Assembly (NCBI GenBank): GCA_902826695.1
Contig: CADEFU010000009.1
Span: forward strand, 62,001 to 126,000
Direction: 5' to 3'
Origin: an uncultured Alphaproteobacteria bacterium
Lineage (GTDB): Bacteria > Pseudomonadota > Alphaproteobacteria > Micropepsales > Micropepsaceae
Length of the DNA: 64,000 nucleotides
Under the pieces are notes generated by a model. It searched no databases. It was not told where the DNA came from and saw only the letters and a list, made by a program, of their open reading frames with translations. Below, piece after piece: positions 1 through 9,352 of the stretch (position 1 is its first letter; each line of letters opens with the position of its first letter). Both the position numbers and the translations under genes were made by a program.

Positions 1-987
1 CAGCCGGGCGGGATTGCCTATTCGCCGCCGACGGCGATGGCCGAGGCCATTGCGCTCGCTGCCGCCGAGAGCGGGATCGCGCTGACGCTGATGCCGACGC
101 TCTATGTTACGGGCGGCGCTGACGGACGGGCTTTGAGCGCGCGGCAGAAGCGGTTCGGCAAGAGCGTGCCGGAGTTGTTGGCGCTGCGCGAGGCGATGCG
201 CGGTAAAGCGGGCGTCACACAGTTGGGACTTGCACTGCATTCGCTGCGCGCGGTGCCGCCCGCGTTGATGCGCGAGGCGATTGCCGGGGTGGAGGCTTCG
301 TCGCCGATCCACTTGCATGCGGCGGAGCAGACCGGGGAAGTGGACGAGGCGATCGCGAAGTACGGAACGCGGCCGATCGACTACATCCTGACGCAGTTTC
401 CGGTCGATCAGCGCTGGTGCTTCGTGCATGCGACGCACATGAACACGCGTGAGGCGCGGGCCTTGGCCGAGAGTGGCGCGGTGGCGGGCTTGTGCCCCAC
501 CACGGAGGCGAACCTTGGCGATGGAATCTTCCGGCTCACCGAGTTTTTCAACGCAGGCGGGCGCATCGCGGTTGGCGGCGATAGTCATGTCGCGGTCGAT
601 CCGGCCGAGGAGTTGAAGGCCCTCGAATACTCCCAACGCCTGTTGCATCGGCGACGGAATGTGTCGGCGAGCGCGGCGGTTCCGCAGACGGCGGCGCGGC
701 TCTGGGGCGAGGCGGCGCGGAACGGCGCGCAGGTGCTTGGGCTTGATGCGGGTGAAATCGCTGTGGGCAAGCGCGCGGATTTGGTCGTGGTCGATACCGA
801 GCATGTGTCGCTCGCCGGGCGCGACGGTAATCAGGCGCTCGCAAGCTATGTGTTCGTGACGGGGCGGCGTGCGGTGCGCGACGTAATGGTCGCCGGTGCG
901 TGGCTTGTCAGAGACCGCCATCATGCGCGGGAGGCGGACGCAATTGACGCTTACCGCGGCGCTACAAGGAAGATAATTGCGGCCTAG
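1..987 (+). CDS. hutF: Formimidoylglutamate deiminase (partial, 5' end outside window)
   Basis: This is the C-terminal part of an amidohydrolase-fold enzyme. It would convert N-formimidoyl-L-glutamate to N-formyl-L-glutamate and ammonia in the five-step histidine pathway. The frame is open from base 1, so the start lies left of the window. Visible signatures are HLHAAEQ near the start of the catalytic half, FVHATHM, and GGDSHVAVDP, which supply metal and catalytic His/Asp residues of this family. The end KRADLVVVD is typical of the small beta domain of amidohydrolases. It converges on the VOC gene with a 4-base stop overlap. The opposite-strand hutU, hutH and hutG genes nearby fit the assignment. 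HutI, another amidohydrolase, is the alternative, but the HAAEQ motif and the neighbouring hutG favour HutF. Confidence 0.9.
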   Translation, partial: QPGGIAYSPPTAMAEAIALAAAESGIALTLMPTLYVTGGADGRALSARQKRFGKSVPELLALREAMRGKAGVTQLGLALHSLRAVPPALMREAIAGVEASSPIHLHAAEQTGEVDEAIAKYGTRPIDYILTQFPVDQRWCFVHATHMNTREARALAESGAVAGLCPTTEANLGDGIFRLTEFFNAGGRIAVGGDSHVAVDPAEELKALEYSQRLLHRRRNVSASAAVPQTAARLWGEAARNGAQVLGLDAGEIAVGKRADLVVVDTEHVSLAGRDGNQALASYVFVTGRRAVRDVMVAGAWLVRDRHHAREADAIDAYRGATRKIIAA

Positions 988-1757
988 CCGACTCCGATTA
1001 CCAACGTCGGCACGCCGAGCGTGTTGTTGCGTACGGTGAAGACGCGGGTGCCGGGTTTGCGGCCGGGGCGGATTTCGCTGATGTCGAAGGCGCTGGCTTT
1101 GAGCCGGGCGTGCGTGGCTTCGATGTTCGCCGCGCGCCAGGAAAGGCCCCAGAGCTTGTCCGGTGTGTCGGACGGTTCGTCGGCAAGATTGTGCACGACT
1201 TCAATGATGAGGTCGCCCGCGCGGAAGAACATCAGCCGCGCGCCCCATTTCGGTTCGGTGCGGTCGAGGCGCATGTCGAGGCCGAGGCGAGCGCCATAGA
1301 GCGCGGCGGCGCGGTTCGGATGCGTTGTGCGCACGACGACGTGGTCAAGGCCGGTGATGGCGCCCTCCTCCGCGTTGCGCGCCGGTTGCGGGGCCTTCGC
1401 GTATTCGACGAGCGAGACGGGCACGCCGAACGTTGCGGCAACATCGAGGTCGATATGGCGGCCCTCGCGCATGCCGGTTGCGTCGGCTTCGGCGAAGGCT
1501 GTCGGTGTGCCGGGCTTCAGCGCGCGGCGTTCGCAGATGCGGTGTGCGTGCTCGACGTTCTCAACCGCAAACGCGAGGCCGGCGAGGCCTTCGCGGCCGT
1601 CTTCGGAAAGTTGAAGGTCGAGCGCCATATTCGCGAGGCGGACGGTGGCACTCTCTTCGCCTGCCGTCACCGCTCGGCCGAGCAGACGCTTCATCGCTGC
1701 GGCCGCGGAGGCGATGTCGGCGGCGAGTAGTTTGATACTGTCGAGGGCGGTTATCAT
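984..1757 (-). CDS. VOC (glyoxalase/dioxygenase-fold) family protein
   Basis: A 257-residue cytosolic protein with two tandem VOC half-domains, roughly residues 1-120 and 130-257. The second begins with GLDHVVVRTTHPNRAAALYG, a typical VOC opening strand, and the protein ends in LGVPTLVIGVG. VOC proteins include metal-dependent isomerases, lyases and dioxygenases, but substrate cannot be read here. It is the last gene of the minus-strand hut run, 9 bases after the preceding small gene, and its stop overlaps the stop of convergent hutF by 4 bases. A role connected with histidine or urocanate breakdown is inference from position only. Confidence 0.75.
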   Translation of the reverse strand: MITALDSIKLLAADIASAAAAMKRLLGRAVTAGEESATVRLANMALDLQLSEDGREGLAGLAFAVENVEHAHRICERRALKPGTPTAFAEADATGMREGRHIDLDVAATFGVPVSLVEYAKAPQPARNAEEGAITGLDHVVVRTTHPNRAAALYGARLGLDMRLDRTEPKWGARLMFFRAGDLIIEVVHNLADEPSDTPDKLWGLSWRAANIEATHARLKASAFDISEIRPGRKPGTRVFTVRNNTLGVPTLVIGVG

Positions 1758-1766
1758 GGGTCTGTG

Positions 1767-2081
1767 CTAGCCCTCGTTGAGAGTTAAGTACAAGACCAAA
1801 CCAACGGCCCTGCACTCTCTTAGCGCACCGTCGTGGTGACCTGACTCCAACCGACGAACGATCGCATCGACTGCTTGCTCCGTCGTGATGCTTTTGCACG
1901 CTTCGAACGAGGGAAGCTCAGGATGGCAGGCAAACGAAATCTCGTTCAGGAGTCTTCCGTCTCGTCCAAACAACTGGACATCCATCGCGAGGTAAAAAAG
2001 TCTATCGTTGCGTTTCGCATGGATGCGGCACTGCTCGCCATCAACAAGAACCTCTCGCTCGGTTGCTGGGCGCTCTGTCAT
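1767..2081 (-). CDS. Small hypothetical protein in hut operon
   Basis: A 104-residue soluble protein without signal peptide or membrane segment. The ATG at 2081 is preceded by a TAGGTG ribosome-binding-like stretch and lies 8 bases after the hutG stop, so it looks translated from the hut transcript. It contains four cysteines (in EQCRI, FACHP, EACKS and RECRA) and begins MTERPATEREVLVDGE. I do not recognise the family. Longer in-frame extension upstream would run inside hutG and is not believable. Confidence 0.55.
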   Translation of the reverse strand: MTERPATEREVLVDGEQCRIHAKRNDRLFYLAMDVQLFGRDGRLLNEISFACHPELPSFEACKSITTEQAVDAIVRRLESGHHDGALRECRAVGLVLYLTLNEG

Positions 2082-2089
2082 TTCCGCAC

Positions 2090-2878
2090 CTACAACGCAT
2101 CCATTGCCGCGGCGATCATCGTGCGGATCGCTGTCGTCACCTTCGCAGCTTTGTCGGGGCGGTAGGTGAAGGGTGGGCCTTCGTCCATGTAGATGGCTTG
2201 GGCCATTTCGAGTTGGATGGCGTTGATGCCCTTCTTCGGCGCGCCGTAGTGCCTCGTGATGTAGCCGCCTTTGAAGCGGGCGTTCAGCACGGCGTTGAAG
2301 CCGGTCGCTTGTGCGGCGGCGAGTGTGGTTTCGGCGATGTCTTTGTCGCACGCCTTGTTGTCGAAGGTGCCGAGGTTCAGGTCGGGCAAGCGGCCTTCGA
2401 ACAGCGTGGGCAGCACGCTTTCGATCGAGTGGGCGTCCCAGAGGATCACCGCGCCGTGGATCGCTTTCAGGCGCGAGACTTCTTGCGCCAGGGCGTCGTG
2501 GTAGGGCTGCCAGTACTTGCGGCGCGCGGCGATTTCGTCGCCCGACGGTCCTTCGCCGTCGCGGTAGAGCGGCTCGCCCTTGAACGTGTCCATCGGCACG
2601 AGGCCGGTTTTCTTTTGGCCGGCGTAAAGGTCTTGGTCGTCCGGCGGGCGGTTCAAGTCCACCACGTAGCGCGAGTGCGTGGCTTCGATACGGCTTGCGC
2701 CTATCGCATCCAGGAACGGGTAGAGCTTCGGTACGTGCCAGTCGGTGTCGGGCATGGTCAGCGCGAGCGGCGTCATGCGGCTTGCGATCTCGGGCGGAAT
2801 GAACGTGCCCGAATGCGGGAAGCTGACCAGCAAGGGGGCTTGGCCGCGCGTCAGGTGAAAGATGGGCGGGTTGCTCAT
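2090..2878 (-). CDS. hutG: N-formylglutamate deformylase
   Basis: A 262-residue member of the N-formylglutamate amidohydrolase family, expected to release formate and glutamate from N-formylglutamate. Supporting motifs are [15 protein letters not shown] near the N-terminus, [27 protein letters not shown] and YITRHYG, giving the His/Asp/Glu set for metal binding. Length matches the family. The start overlaps the hutH stop by four bases (ATGA), a sign of translational coupling. With HutF it makes the formylglutamate branch rather than the formiminoglutamase branch. Confidence 0.93.
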   Translation of the reverse strand: MSNPPIFHLTRGQAPLLVSFPHSGTFIPPEIASRMTPLALTMPDTDWHVPKLYPFLDAIGASRIEATHSRYVVDLNRPPDDQDLYAGQKKTGLVPMDTFKGEPLYRDGEGPSGDEIAARRKYWQPYHDALAQEVSRLKAIHGAVILWDAHSIESVLPTLFEGRLPDLNLGTFDNKACDKDIAETTLAAAQATGFNAVLNARFKGGYITRHYGAPKKGINAIQLEMAQAIYMDEGPPFTYRPDKAAKVTTAIRTMIAAAMDAL

Positions 2879-4410
2879 GTGCCGGACGGGAGATGGATGT
2901 GGCCGTCGACGGCGGCGCGGTAGCGGCCGGAGTCGACGAGCGCGCGAGCGGCGGCGATGTCGGGGGCGAAGAAGCGGTCTTTGTCGTACGGCGCCACCTC
3001 GGCGCGGATGGCGGCGAGTTCGGCTTCGAGGACCTTCGACGATTTGAGCGGGCGGCGGAACTCGATGCCTTGGGCGGCGGCGAGCAGTTCGATGCCGATG
3101 ATGCCGCTTGAGTTCGCGTGCATGTCGGAGAGCCTTCGCGCGGCGAACGTCGCCATCGAGACGTGGTCTTCTTGGTTCGCTGACGTGGGCAATGAGTCGA
3201 CGCTGGCCGGGTGCGCGAGCGACTTGTTTTCGGACGCCAACGCCGCCGCCGTCACGTGCGCGATCATGAAGCCGGAGTTGAGGCCGCCGTCCTTCACCAG
3301 GAAGCCGGGCAAACCCGCGGTCAGGTTCTTGTCGATCAGCAGCGCGATGCGGCGTTCGGCGAGCGCGCCGATTTCGGCGAGCGCGAGCGCGAGGTGGTCG
3401 GCGGCCAGCGCCACCGGTTCCGCGTGGAAGTTGCCGCCGGAGAGGATGTCGCCCTTGTCCGCAAAGACGAGCGGATTGTCGCTGACGGCGTTTGCTTCGA
3501 TCTCGAGCGTTCTTGCGGCGTGGCGGAGCGCGTCGAGGCAGGCGCCCATCACCTGCGGCTGGCAGCGGATGGAGTATGGGTCTTGCACACGGTCGTCGCC
3601 GACTTCGTGGCTCAAGCGGATTTCGCTGCCGGCCATGAGCGAGCGGAGCGCGGCTGCGGCGTCAGCTTGGCCTTGGTGGCCGCGCACGTCGTGGATGCGC
3701 GGGTCGAACGGCGTGTCGGAACCTTTGATCGCGTCCGTCGTCAGCGCGCCGGAGACGAGGGCTGCCGAAAAGATGTTCTCCGCGGCGAACAGGCCCTGGA
3801 GCGCGAGCGCGGTCGAGACTTGCGTGCCGTTGATGAGCGCGAGGCCTTCTTTCGCTTCCAACGTGAGCGGTTCGAGGCCTGCGCGTTGCAGCGCGTCGGC
3901 GGCGTTCATTTCGTAGCCGCGGTATTTCACTTTGCCCACGCCGATGAGCGCGCAGGCGAGGTGGGCCAGCGGCGCGAGGTCGCCCGAGGCGCCGACGGAG
4001 CCCTTCACCGGGATTTGCGGCAGCAGGTCGAAGTCGAGGAACTTCTTCAAGCGCTCGATCACGATCCAGCGGATGCCGGAGTAGCCGCGGGCGAGGCCCA
4101 AGATCTTGAGCGTGAGGATCAGGCGCACGGTTTTGTCGCCCAGCATCTCGCCGGTGCCGGTGGCGTGGCTCAAGACGAGGTTCGACTGCAGCTCGGCAAG
4201 CTTGTCTTTCGGGATGCGCGTGCTCGCGAGCTGGCCGAAGCCGGTGTTGATGCCGTAGACGGGCGCGTCTCGGCTCAGGACGTTCTCGACAACCTTGCGC
4301 GACGCATCGACGCCTGCGCGGCAGGCGGGGTCGAGATCGAACGCGAGTTTCTCGCGCGCGATCTTGCGGAGCGTGGGGAGGTCGGCTTTGCCGGGGGTGA
4401 GGGTGATCAT
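2875..4410 (-). CDS. hutH: Histidine ammonia-lyase
   Basis: A 511-residue enzyme that removes ammonia from L-histidine to give urocanate. The Ala141-Ser142-Gly143 triad in [14 protein letters not shown] forms the MIO electrophilic cofactor autocatalytically; the usual N-terminal motif YGINTGFG is at residues 52-59. I chose the ATG at 4410 ([17 protein letters not shown]) because it gives the normal family length. A 40-residue upstream extension would be translated from a repeat element and is rejected. It lies 109 bases after hutU with that repeat between, and overlaps hutG by four bases. Confidence 0.96.
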   Translation of the reverse strand: MITLTPGKADLPTLRKIAREKLAFDLDPACRAGVDASRKVVENVLSRDAPVYGINTGFGQLASTRIPKDKLAELQSNLVLSHATGTGEMLGDKTVRLILTLKILGLARGYSGIRWIVIERLKKFLDFDLLPQIPVKGSVGASGDLAPLAHLACALIGVGKVKYRGYEMNAADALQRAGLEPLTLEAKEGLALINGTQVSTALALQGLFAAENIFSAALVSGALTTDAIKGSDTPFDPRIHDVRGHQGQADAAAALRSLMAGSEIRLSHEVGDDRVQDPYSIRCQPQVMGACLDALRHAARTLEIEANAVSDNPLVFADKGDILSGGNFHAEPVALAADHLALALAEIGALAERRIALLIDKNLTAGLPGFLVKDGGLNSGFMIAHVTAAALASENKSLAHPASVDSLPTSANQEDHVSMATFAARRLSDMHANSSGIIGIELLAAAQGIEFRRPLKSSKVLEAELAAIRAEVAPYDKDRFFAPDIAAARALVDSGRYRAAVDGHIHLPSGT

Positions 4411-4419
4411 ACGAGCGCC

Positions 4420-4517
4420 GTCTGGGAGCGCGGGCGTCCCGCCCGCTCTTTCTGACTCGACATACACTGAGTGTTGGAAACGTCCAAAGAGCGGGCGGGA
4501 CGCCCGCGCTCCCAGAC
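4420..4517. repeat. REP-like paired inverted repeat, family A, copy 1
   Basis: Two 32-base arms, 4420-4451 and 4486-4517, are perfect reverse complements and flank a 34-base spacer. Each arm is itself able to fold because it holds GAGCG/GGGCG against CGCCC/GCTC. The same 32-base left arm recurs without change at 36570-36601. It fills almost the whole hutU-hutH gap, so it is probably transcribed inside the operon. This organisation resembles BIME/REP elements spread by RAYT transposases; no such transposase is in the window. Confidence 0.85.
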
Positions 4518-4519
4518 TG

Positions 4520-6196
4520 TCATTGCGCACCTTTCAACATCGGCAGATCCAACTTGTGTTCCTTCGCGCACGCCACTGCTTCTTCATAGCCCGCATCCGC
4601 GTGGCGCATGACGCCTGTTGCGGGGTCGTTCCACAACACGCGTTCGATGCGTCTTGCCGCGTCTTTCGTGCCGTCGCAGACGATGACCATGCCGGCGTGC
4701 TGCGAGAAGCCCATGCCGACGCCGCCGCCGTGGTGGAGCGAGACCCAGGTGGCGCCGCTGGCCGTGTTGAGCAGTGCGTTCAAGAGCGGCCAGTCGGAGA
4801 CCGCGTCGGTGCCGTCCTTCATCGCTTCGGTTTCTCGGTTCGGGCTGGCGACGGAGCCTGAGTCGAGGTGATCGCGGCCAATGACGATGGGGGCTTTGAG
4901 TTCGCCCGAGGCCACCATTTCGTTGAACGCGAGGCCGAGGCGGTGGCGGTCGCCGAGGCCCACCCAGCAGATGCGTGCGGGCAAGCCTTGGAACTTGATG
5001 CGCTTGGCCGCCATGTCGAGCCAGTTGTGCAGGTGGCGGTCGTGCGGGATCAGCTCGCGCACCTTCGCGTCGGTTTTGGCGATGTCCTGCGGGTCGCCCG
5101 ACAATGCCGCCCAACGGAACGGGCCGACGCCGCGGCAGAACAGCGGGCGGATGTAGGCGGGCACGAAGCCCGGGAAGTCGAACGCGTTCGCGACACCCTC
5201 TTCCTTGGCGACTTGGCGGATGTTGTTGCCGTAGTCGAACGTCGCGATGCCGCGCTTGGAAAACGCCAACATCGCTTCGACGTGTTCCTTGATCGAGGCG
5301 CGCGCCGCGCGTTCGACGCCTTTCGGGTCGGTGCGGATGCGGTCTTCCCATTCGGCGACCGTCCAGCCTTTCGGGCAGTAGCCGTTCAGAACGTCGTGCG
5401 CGGACGTTTGGTCGGTGACGAGGTCGGGCTTGGCGCCGCGCTTGACGAGTTCCGGGTAGATCTCGGCGGCGTTGCCGAGCAGGCCGACGGAGAGCGGCTT
5501 TTTCTTGGCGCAGGACTCCTTGATCAAGGCGAGCGCTTCGTCGAGCGAGGCAGTCCAGGTGTCGAGGTACTTTGTCTCCAGGCGCTTCTCGATGCTTCTT
5601 TGGCGGACTTCGACGGCGAGGACGCTGGCGCCCGCCATCGTGCCGGCCAGCGTTTGCGCGCCGCCCATGCCGCCTAAGCCAGCGGTCAGGATCCACTTAC
5701 CGGCGAGGTCGCCGCTGTGGTGCTTGCGGCCGGCTTCGACGAACGTCTCATACGTGCCCTGCACGATGCCTTGGCTGCCGATGTAGATCCACGAGCCCGC
5801 CGTCATCTGGCCGTACATCATGAGCCCCTTGCGATCGAGCTCGTTGAAGTGGGCCCAGGTGGCCCAATGCGGCACTAGGTTCGAGTTCGCGATCAAGACG
5901 CGCGGCGCATCCGGATGGGTGCGGAAGACGCCGACGGGCTTGCCCGACTGCACGAGCAGCGTTTGGTCGGCTTCGAGGCGGCGCAGCGCACTCACGATCG
6001 CGTCGAACGAGGCCCAGTCGCGCGCGGCCCGGCCGATGCCGCCGTAAACCACGAGTTCGTCGGGGTTCTCCGCCACCTCGGGGTCGAGGTTGTTCATCAG
6101 CATGCGCAGCGGCGCTTCGGTCAGCCAGCTCTTGGCGCTGATCTCGGTCCCGTGCGGGCTCTTCACGGCGCGGCTGTTCTTGCGGCGATCGATCAT
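4520..6196 (-). CDS. hutU: Urocanate hydratase
   Basis: A 558-residue enzyme that hydrates urocanate to imidazolone propionate using a tightly bound NAD+. Hallmarks are [20 protein letters not shown] (residues 23-42), [11 protein letters not shown], the NAD-loop-like GLGGMGG at 173-179, and [10 protein letters not shown] with its conserved cysteine. The ATG at 6196 is preferred since it begins just before the conserved K-S-W-L block and follows GAGGGAC. An alternative ATG at 6226 would add 10 residues. It is the first gene of the minus-strand hut run; the promoter should lie in 6197-6709. Confidence 0.96.
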   Translation of the reverse strand: MIDRRKNSRAVKSPHGTEISAKSWLTEAPLRMLMNNLDPEVAENPDELVVYGGIGRAARDWASFDAIVSALRRLEADQTLLVQSGKPVGVFRTHPDAPRVLIANSNLVPHWATWAHFNELDRKGLMMYGQMTAGSWIYIGSQGIVQGTYETFVEAGRKHHSGDLAGKWILTAGLGGMGGAQTLAGTMAGASVLAVEVRQRSIEKRLETKYLDTWTASLDEALALIKESCAKKKPLSVGLLGNAAEIYPELVKRGAKPDLVTDQTSAHDVLNGYCPKGWTVAEWEDRIRTDPKGVERAARASIKEHVEAMLAFSKRGIATFDYGNNIRQVAKEEGVANAFDFPGFVPAYIRPLFCRGVGPFRWAALSGDPQDIAKTDAKVRELIPHDRHLHNWLDMAAKRIKFQGLPARICWVGLGDRHRLGLAFNEMVASGELKAPIVIGRDHLDSGSVASPNRETEAMKDGTDAVSDWPLLNALLNTASGATWVSLHHGGGVGMGFSQHAGMVIVCDGTKDAARRIERVLWNDPATGVMRHADAGYEEAVACAKEHKLDLPMLKGAQ

Positions 6197-6709
6197 GGGG
6201 GCGTCCCTCAAAGTCAGCGCAGTCATAGCGCAAGGCCGAACGAAAGTTGCCGTCAGGGTTGTGGATACACGCCCTCCGTTAGCCCGCCCGCATAGACTCA
6301 TCACAGGTGGAAACCTGCACGGAGAACGCGCATCGAATCGCTCGGCGCAAACTATCGGTAGTCAAGCTAAATCTTTAAGAAATTTCGATTCCGATTTTGG
6401 GACACCCGTTCCCCCGCCTGGCGAGTTGTGCCGGACTTCGGGCCAGACGCCCTTATCGCTATTCACGTTGAATTTCTGCGGCAGTGACGAGCCACCCCGT
6501 CGTTCATCGTGTCACCGAATGCTGATTGGCCGTGCACTTTCGATTCAACCAGCGCACGTGCGGCGTAGCACTTGAACTGTGATGGCACAGCAACAGCAAT
6601 AACCTAAAGACTGATTCGCGCGAGCTTCGCGTTCGATTTCGGTTTCAAGTGCATGCGCGCTCAGTAATGTGCGCGAAGAGGGTGGCTCAAAGACCAGTTG
6701 GGGGTTTAC
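6197..6709. other. Divergent intergenic region between hutU and the plus-strand envelope gene
   Basis: About 510 bases with no credible gene. It must hold the promoters for minus-strand hutU and for the plus-strand gene starting near 6710. The part 6350-6410 is clearly more AT-rich than the flanks. A TGT-GGAT-ACA half-site pair occurs near 6256-6265, but I do not see a clean HutC-type palindrome. Confidence 0.5.
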
Positions 6710-8095
6710 GTGAGCGCGACATTGATGAGTGCGACCGCGCATGCGGTCGCCGAGGCATTGCGCACGGTCGAAGGACCGATTTTTGCAGCGACGTGGGGGG
6801 AACGCCGTCAGGCGAAGGAACTCGTCGTGCATGTTTCGTCTGCTGCCGGAAAGCGGCAGTTGAAAGCGAACATTGCGAATGCGCTTACACGCGGCGGCGT
6901 CGATCGTTTTCGTATCCGCTTTCATGCGCCCGCCGCGTTGATGACGCCGCGCAGCCTTGAGGCGCTCGTTGCGAAGCTCGGCGCGCACGACATTGCTTAT
7001 GACCCGACACAGTCACTGACGCGCGCGAAGGCGCTGGTCGATGCGAGCTTCGCGGTGCGGGCGTCGCTGGGCGAGCGCATTCGCGGGCTCTTCTACGCGC
7101 CGGATCTGCGCACTTACTTTGTGACGCTTGAGCCTTCGCGCGTGATCGCGGGCGACAAGGTCAAGGTCGCAGAGCTTGCGGCGATCGAGCGGGCGGTGAT
7201 TGGCGCCGTCGTGGCGGCATTCGGCGAGGAAAGCCCGGCGGTTCGCGTGGGCTTCGGCCTGCCGTCGGCGAGCTTGGTTGCCGTCGACCAGCGCTCGGTG
7301 GTTCAGGCCGAAACGGCGTTTGTGCGGCTCGTGCGGCGGTATTGGAAGCCGGTCACGGTAGCGGCTCTGTTCGGGCTTGGTACCGCGGGCGCCGCGCGCG
7401 CGGATGATCCGGCGGTTGCGGCACCGAACCTCAAGATCACCGGCCAATTCGGCGAAGTCATCGACGACTATTCCTGGAACGTGCAGGGCCAGTTCACGGC
7501 GCCGCTCGGCGAACGCTTCGGACTTGCGTTCGAGGGCGGTGGCGGCGAGATCAACGGGCATGAGTTCTATGGCGCGGGCGGGCACTTGTTCACGCGCAAC
7601 CCGGACTCCTACCTGCTCGGTGTCTTCGGCGCTTATGCGGAAATGCCCGAATTCGGGATCGACGTCGCGCGTGTTGGCGCGGAAACGGAGATTTATCTCT
7701 CGCAACTCACGCTGTCGGCGACGGCCGGCTATCAGTTCTCGACCGCACTGGGCGATGGGGCGTTCGGGTCGATCGACCTTCGCTGGTACGTGACGAACAA
7801 TTTCTACATCTCGGCCGGCGGTCAGATCGACGAGCAAGAACGCAAGAGCATCAGCGCGGCGACCGAATGGCAGCCCGGCTTTGCTGCCCTGCCCGGCCTC
7901 GCCTTCAACGCGCGCGGCGTTTGGGGCGATGACGACTATCAAAGCGTCATGGGCGGCCTCACCTATTATTTCGGCGAAAAGGCGAGCCTGAAGGATCGCC
8001 ATCGCAAATACGATCCAGACTCTGCGCTCCTCGGGCTGTTCCAATCGGTTCAGCAAGAACAGCAGAGGCTGTGTGCCACCTATGGTGGTTGTTAG
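6710..8095 (+). CDS. Unusual envelope protein: cytosolic-like N-half, internal signal/anchor, beta-barrel-like C-half
   Basis: About 461 residues. The first 205 or so are soluble, mixed alpha/beta in appearance, and have no signal peptide. A hydrophobic stretch VTVAALFGLGTAGAARADD then follows an RRYWK cluster at roughly 209-233; it looks exactly like a signal peptide with an AxA cleavage site, but placed in mid-protein. The remaining 225 residues alternate polar and aromatic residues (GQFGEVIDDYSWNVQGQF, LRWYVTNNFYISAGGQ, MGGLTYYFGE) as in outer-membrane barrels. The start is uncertain: GTG at 6710 follows GGGGG, TTG at 6698 and ATG at 6725 are alternatives. A strong terminator follows at 8127. 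I do not recognise the N-terminal domain. Confidence 0.7.
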   Translation: MSATLMSATAHAVAEALRTVEGPIFAATWGERRQAKELVVHVSSAAGKRQLKANIANALTRGGVDRFRIRFHAPAALMTPRSLEALVAKLGAHDIAYDPTQSLTRAKALVDASFAVRASLGERIRGLFYAPDLRTYFVTLEPSRVIAGDKVKVAELAAIERAVIGAVVAAFGEESPAVRVGFGLPSASLVAVDQRSVVQAETAFVRLVRRYWKPVTVAALFGLGTAGAARADDPAVAAPNLKITGQFGEVIDDYSWNVQGQFTAPLGERFGLAFEGGGGEINGHEFYGAGGHLFTRNPDSYLLGVFGAYAEMPEFGIDVARVGAETEIYLSQLTLSATAGYQFSTALGDGAFGSIDLRWYVTNNFYISAGGQIDEQERKSISAATEWQPGFAALPGLAFNARGVWGDDDYQSVMGGLTYYFGEKASLKDRHRKYDPDSALLGLFQSVQQEQQRLCATYGGC

Positions 8096-8126
8096 TTAGT
8101 AGCCTAGCATACCCCTCTAACTTCAT

Positions 8127-8153
8127 GGCGCGGCTCACCCCCGCGCCTTTTTT
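8127..8153 (+). terminator. Rho-independent terminator
   Basis: A 7-base perfect stem GGCGCGG/CCGCGCC with loop CTCACCC is followed directly by six T residues on the plus strand. It sits 31 bases after the stop of the gene ending at 8095 and isolates it from the glycosyltransferase gene that begins at 8183. Confidence 0.85.
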
Positions 8154-8182
8154 CTTGGCGCCGTGCAGGCTATGAGTGCGCG

Positions 8183-9352
8183 ATGAACGGTAAGACGCTG
8201 CTGTTTGCATGGGAACTTGGCGAAGGGCTTGGGCATTTGCCCGCGCTCAAGGCGATTGCGCTGGCCGCGAAGGCGCAAGGCGCGCGCGTGGTGTTCGCGT
8301 TGCGCGATCCGGTGCTGACGCGGGCGGCGCTGGCGGAGGTGGAGGCGCAGATCTTGCCGGCGCCGTTTTGGCCCACGCCGCGGCTGCCGACGACATTGAG
8401 CGGGACCCATGCCGATTTGCTCGTGGCGAACGGGTTTTCGTCGGCGGCGAACCTGCAGGCCCTGATCGAGGCGTGGGATCAAGTCTTCGATTTGGTGAAG
8501 CCCGACCTCGTCGTTTGCGAGCATGCGCCGGGGGCCGCGATGGCGGCCTTTGGGCGTATTCCAGCGGCGTTTGTGGGCAACGGTTTCGTGGTGCCTCCGG
8601 CCGACGCGGGCGAGTTTCCGCCGTTCGAGCCTGGGCGCGGCGAGCCGATGCGGCAACGGCCGGTGCTGGCGGTGATTCAGGAGGCGCTTGCTGGCTTGAA
8701 GCGCGCGGCGCCCAAGACGATCACCGAGCCGTTTCGCGGGGTGTTTCGCGGCGTCTATTCGTTTCCACCGCTCGATACATACCGGCACGCGCGGCGTGAG
8801 CCCGTGCTTGGGCCGGTCGAGGCTGTACCGGCGCTCACGCCACTGCCGGCGAAGCGGCGGTTGTTTGCCTATTCGGCGGCGGACTATGCGCTTATCGATG
8901 CGGTGGTGCAGGCGTTGATGAACGTGGGACCTGAGGCGGAGGCGTTTTTTCGCGGCTCGCTTGGGGCGCGCGCCTCGGTGCTGACGAGCCGGGGCGTAAG
9001 CGTTCATGAGAAGGCGCCGGCGCTCGCCGGCGTCTTGCCCGGCGTCAGCGCCGTGTTCTCGCACGGGGGCACCGGGTTCACGAACGCCGCTTTCGCAGCG
9101 GGACGGCCGCATATTGTCAATCCGCGGCACTTCGAGGCGACGGCGACGGCGCGGGCGCTTGAGGCGATCGGCGCCGGCATTTGTCTCGTGCCGTTCGATG
9201 CCGCCAAGTTTCGCGATGCCGTCAGCCGGGTGAACGAGGACGGCGCCATGCGCGCAGCGGCGCAAAAGGCGGGCGAGGCGGCGCAGGCGTTCATGAAGAC
9301 AGCGGCGCCGCTTGAGGCGACGATGACGGCGTTGAGATCGCACTTTAGCTAG
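8183..9352 (+). CDS. Glycosyltransferase, GT-B fold (GT1/UGT-like)
   Basis: A 389-residue cytosolic protein with the two Rossmann halves of GT-B enzymes. The N-terminus has GEGLGHLPALKAIALAAKAQ, the acceptor-side glycine-rich loop of the family, followed by KPDLVVCEHAP. The C-terminal half contains AVFSHGGTGFTNAAFAAGRP around residues 293-312, the nucleotide-sugar binding HGG signature, then HFEATATARALE. Closest known style is the MGT/UGT-type or MurG-like glycosyltransferases acting on small molecules or lipids; donor and acceptor cannot be read. It stands alone on the plus strand, with a hairpin after its stop at 9374-9403. Confidence 0.8.
   Translation: MNGKTLLFAWELGEGLGHLPALKAIALAAKAQGARVVFALRDPVLTRAALAEVEAQILPAPFWPTPRLPTTLSGTHADLLVANGFSSAANLQALIEAWDQVFDLVKPDLVVCEHAPGAAMAAFGRIPAAFVGNGFVVPPADAGEFPPFEPGRGEPMRQRPVLAVIQEALAGLKRAAPKTITEPFRGVFRGVYSFPPLDTYRHARREPVLGPVEAVPALTPLPAKRRLFAYSAADYALIDAVVQALMNVGPEAEAFFRGSLGARASVLTSRGVSVHEKAPALAGVLPGVSAVFSHGGTGFTNAAFAAGRPHIVNPRHFEATATARALEAIGAGICLVPFDAAKFRDAVSRVNEDGAMRAAAQKAGEAAQAFMKTAAPLEATMTALRSHFS

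Noticed and set aside
3211..4455. Long plus-strand open frame opposite hutH
   Set aside because: It mirrors the GC-biased codon pattern of hutH, has a low-complexity Arg/Glu/Ala composition and no domain or ribosome-binding site.
6197..6709. HutC operator upstream of hutU
   Set aside because: Only a loose TGT-N4-ACA pair is present; no full palindrome of the known type.
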